Source: Roseibium marinum
Lineage (GTDB): Bacteria; Pseudomonadota; Alphaproteobacteria; Rhizobiales; Stappiaceae
NCBI RefSeq assembly: GCF_002906165.1
Contig: NZ_PPCN01000001.1
Location: 310,001-374,000 of the forward strand
Length of the DNA: 64,000 nucleotides
Reading direction: 5' to 3'
Part shown: piece by piece, positions 62,403 through 64,000 of the stretch
Position numbering within the stretch: position 1 is the stretch's first letter
Layout: every line of letters begins with the position of its first letter
Made by a program: the position numbers and the translations under genes
Notes under the pieces: model-generated
Told to the model about the DNA's origin: nothing
Databases searched by the model: none
The model's input: the letters and a program-made list of their open reading frames with translations, nothing else

Positions 62403-63689
62403 TCAGGCGAAGCCGAAGAGGCGCGGGAAGAACATTGTGAAGAAAGGCACATAGGTAATCAGCAGGAGAACGGCGATCTCGGCAGCGACAAAGGGCAAGA
62501 TCGCCACGCTAAGTCGCGCCAGCTTCACTCCCGACACTCCGCAGGCGGCGAACAGCACCAGTCCGAATGGTGGCGTCACCAGGCCGATCGTCAGGTTCAC
62601 GCAGGTGATCAGACCGAAGTGAATCGGGTCCACGCCGTACTGATAAGCGATCGGCGCGATCAGCGGTCCCAGCACGATGATGGCAAAGCCCATGTCCAGG
62701 AACATGCCCAAAACCAGGAACAATATGTTCACAAGGAGCAGGAAGACATACTTGTTTTCGGTCAGGTGAACGAAGGCGAGCGTCACATGTTCAACCAGAT
62801 TGTAGTAGCTCACCAGCCAGCTGAAGGACTTGGCGCAGGCCAGAAGAAACATGATCATCGCTGTCGCGGTGACCGTGTGCTTCAGGACATGAACGATGTC
62901 ATCCCAGCTCAGCGTGCGATAGACAAAAAGACCTATCCCCAGCCCGTACATCACGGCGACCGCGGAAGCCTGGGTCGGGCTGAAGAAGCCGCCCAGAATG
63001 CCGCCCATGATGATGGCCGGCAGGAGCAGGGCCGGAATGCCGCGCAGGATGGCGATCAACAGATTGACGAAACCGACAAAGGGAACGCGTTCGCCTATCC
63101 CTTTTCTGACGGCCACGAGATAGGCCGTTGCCATCAGGAACAGCGCCACCAGAATGCCTGGCAACAATCCGCCGAGGAACAGGCCGGCAATAGAAACGTT
63201 CATCACCGAGGCGTAGAGCAGCATCGGGATGGACGGCGGAATGATCGGACCGATCACCGAGCTCGAGGCGGTGACTGCCGCGCTGTAGTCCTCGTCGTAG
63301 CCGTTTTCCTTCATCGCCGGAATCATGATCCCGCCGACGGCCACCGTATCGGAGACAGCCGAGCCGGTGATGCCCGCGAAGAACATGCTGGCGATGATGT
63401 TTGTGTGGGCCAGACCACCCCGGATCCATCCGACCAGGGCGCCGGACAGCGTCATCAGCCGGTCGGTGATCTTGGCCCGGTTCATGATCTCGCCGGCCAT
63501 GATGAAGAAGGGGATGGCCAGCAGCAGCAGGTTCTCCGTGCTGGTGAACATGCGCTGCGGAATTTGCAGGAAGAGAAGCGGATTGCCCATGTCGATGAAG
63601 ACGAAAATCGTCATCAGTACGAGACAGAGTGCGATTGGCACCCCGAGCAGAAGCATCGGGATGAAACTGCCGACAAGAATACCGATCAT
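62403..63689 (-). CDS. TRAP transporter large permease (DctM)
   Basis: 428 aa, about twelve membrane helices. DctM features: LLLAIPFFIMAGEIMNRAKITDRLM, FAGITGSAVSDTVAVGGIMIPAM, GPIIPPSIPMLLYA, LGMFLDMGFAIIVLGPLIAPIA. Sodium-coupled uptake of organic acids with a DctP binding protein, presumably encoded beyond the window. Overlaps the DctQ gene by 4 bases. Confidence 0.95.
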   Translation of the reverse strand: MIGILVGSFIPMLLLGVPIALCLVLMTIFVFIDMGNPLLFLQIPQRMFTSTENLLLLAIPFFIMAGEIMNRAKITDRLMTLSGALVGWIRGGLAHTNIIASMFFAGITGSAVSDTVAVGGIMIPAMKENGYDEDYSAAVTASSSVIGPIIPPSIPMLLYASVMNVSIAGLFLGGLLPGILVALFLMATAYLVAVRKGIGERVPFVGFVNLLIAILRGIPALLLPAIIMGGILGGFFSPTQASAVAVMYGLGIGLFVYRTLSWDDIVHVLKHTVTATAMIMFLLACAKSFSWLVSYYNLVEHVTLAFVHLTENKYVFLLLVNILFLVLGMFLDMGFAIIVLGPLIAPIAYQYGVDPIHFGLITCVNLTIGLVTPPFGLVLFAACGVSGVKLARLSVAILPFVAAEIAVLLLITYVPFFTMFFPRLFGFA

Positions 63690-64000
63690 AGCTCTGCTTC
63701 CTCAATCTTCAGCTTTTCTTGGTCAGGGGCACCTGGCAGAGCCGAACCGATGGCGTTGAGTCCAAGGATCAAACCGCCCGCGGGGATCGACAGGTAATAG
63801 TAGTAAAGGTTGATATCGAGGTAGAGAGAGGTCTGGGAACGGCCGACGAAGAGAGCCATCTTGTAACCGTAGTAGACCATCACCCAGACCACGATCAAAG
63901 TGAGTGCCGCGAACAGAACGCGCAGTGCGGCCATGACTTTCGGCGCAAAGAAATCGTGGAGAATATCAACGCCGATATGACCGCCCCGCCGGGCAATCGC
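63686..64000 (-). CDS. TRAP transporter small permease (DctQ), 5' truncated by window end
   Basis: The frame is open to base 64000. The last 22 codons before the internal ATG read ARRGGHIGVDIL..., typical of the DctQ middle region, so the gene continues beyond the window. Membrane helices at MAALRVLFAALTLIVVWVMVYYGYKMA and LYYYYLSIPAGGLILGLNAIGSAL. Partner of DctM. Confidence 0.9.
   Translation of the reverse strand, partial: AIARRGGHIGVDILHDFFAPKVMAALRVLFAALTLIVVWVMVYYGYKMALFVGRSQTSLYLDINLYYYYLSIPAGGLILGLNAIGSALPGAPDQEKLKIEEAEL

Noticed and set aside
1-64000. CRISPR arrays, tRNA/rRNA genes, insertion sequences or transposases
   Set aside because: Looked for on both strands; no direct-repeat array, cloverleaf sequence or transposase-like ORF was recognised.

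Overview
The window is high-GC DNA from what looks like a diazotrophic alphaproteobacterium, probably Hyphomicrobiales/Rhizobiales-like. The reasons are a NifA with the oxygen-sensitive cysteine pattern C-x11-C-x19-C-x4-C, a fixABCX-nifA arrangement, NifA/sigma-54 promoters throughout, and a catabolic flank rich in IclR regulators, ThDP enzymes and a TRAP transporter. I do not name a species. I saw no tRNA, rRNA, CRISPR array or insertion sequence.

Positions 1-32,400 are one large nitrogen-fixation cluster. It opens inside nifD and runs nifK, nifE (with a C-terminal BFD-like [2Fe-2S] domain), nifN, nifX, the DUF269 and DUF683 genes, fdxB and nifQ. Next is a small accessory island (8.1-11.9 kb): two unknown proteins, an FAD amine-oxidase-like protein, a Rieske ferredoxin and an unknown 196-aa protein. 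Then come an IscA-like gene, nifU (Nfu domain only), nifS, cysE and nifW; fixABCX and nifA; fdxN, a short LRV-like gene, nifT and a SIR2-like gene; nifB, a second fdxN, an IscA-like gene, a TPR gene, an LRV protein and two tandem nifZ genes. The block ends with accessory genes: DUF3024, an unknown gene, a DegT-fold protein lacking the PLP lysine, an unusual 2Fe-2S ferredoxin, a second Rieske protein, a truncated haemoglobin and two tiny minus-strand genes. Clear sigma-54 -24/-12 promoters lie before the 11,864 gene (minus), iscA-like, fixA, fdxN, nifB and the 32,312 gene (minus). All but the last have a TGT-N10-ACA NifA site nearby.

Positions 32,400-35,950 are modE-modA-modB-modC on the minus strand. 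This supplies molybdate for the cofactor made by the nif genes, and a candidate Mo-box overlaps the 5' end of modE.

From about 36 kb to the end the content is catabolic. An organosulfonate module (aldehyde dehydrogenase, pta, YeiH-type exporter, xsc) is followed by an SDR, two IclR regulators, a second ThDP enzyme, an epimerase, a third ThDP enzyme with a divergent GntR-type LacI regulator, and a hydroxyacyl-CoA dehydrogenase/SDR pair. After that is an acyl-CoA degradation block: two acyl-CoA dehydrogenases, an NDP-forming acyl-CoA ligase, IclR, DUF35, a thiolase-fold protein and a fused hydratase/dehydrogenase. A TRAP transporter runs off the right end. Repeated operator-like sequences tie the LacI gene to the epimerase and third ThDP gene, and the last IclR gene to both acyl-CoA operons.
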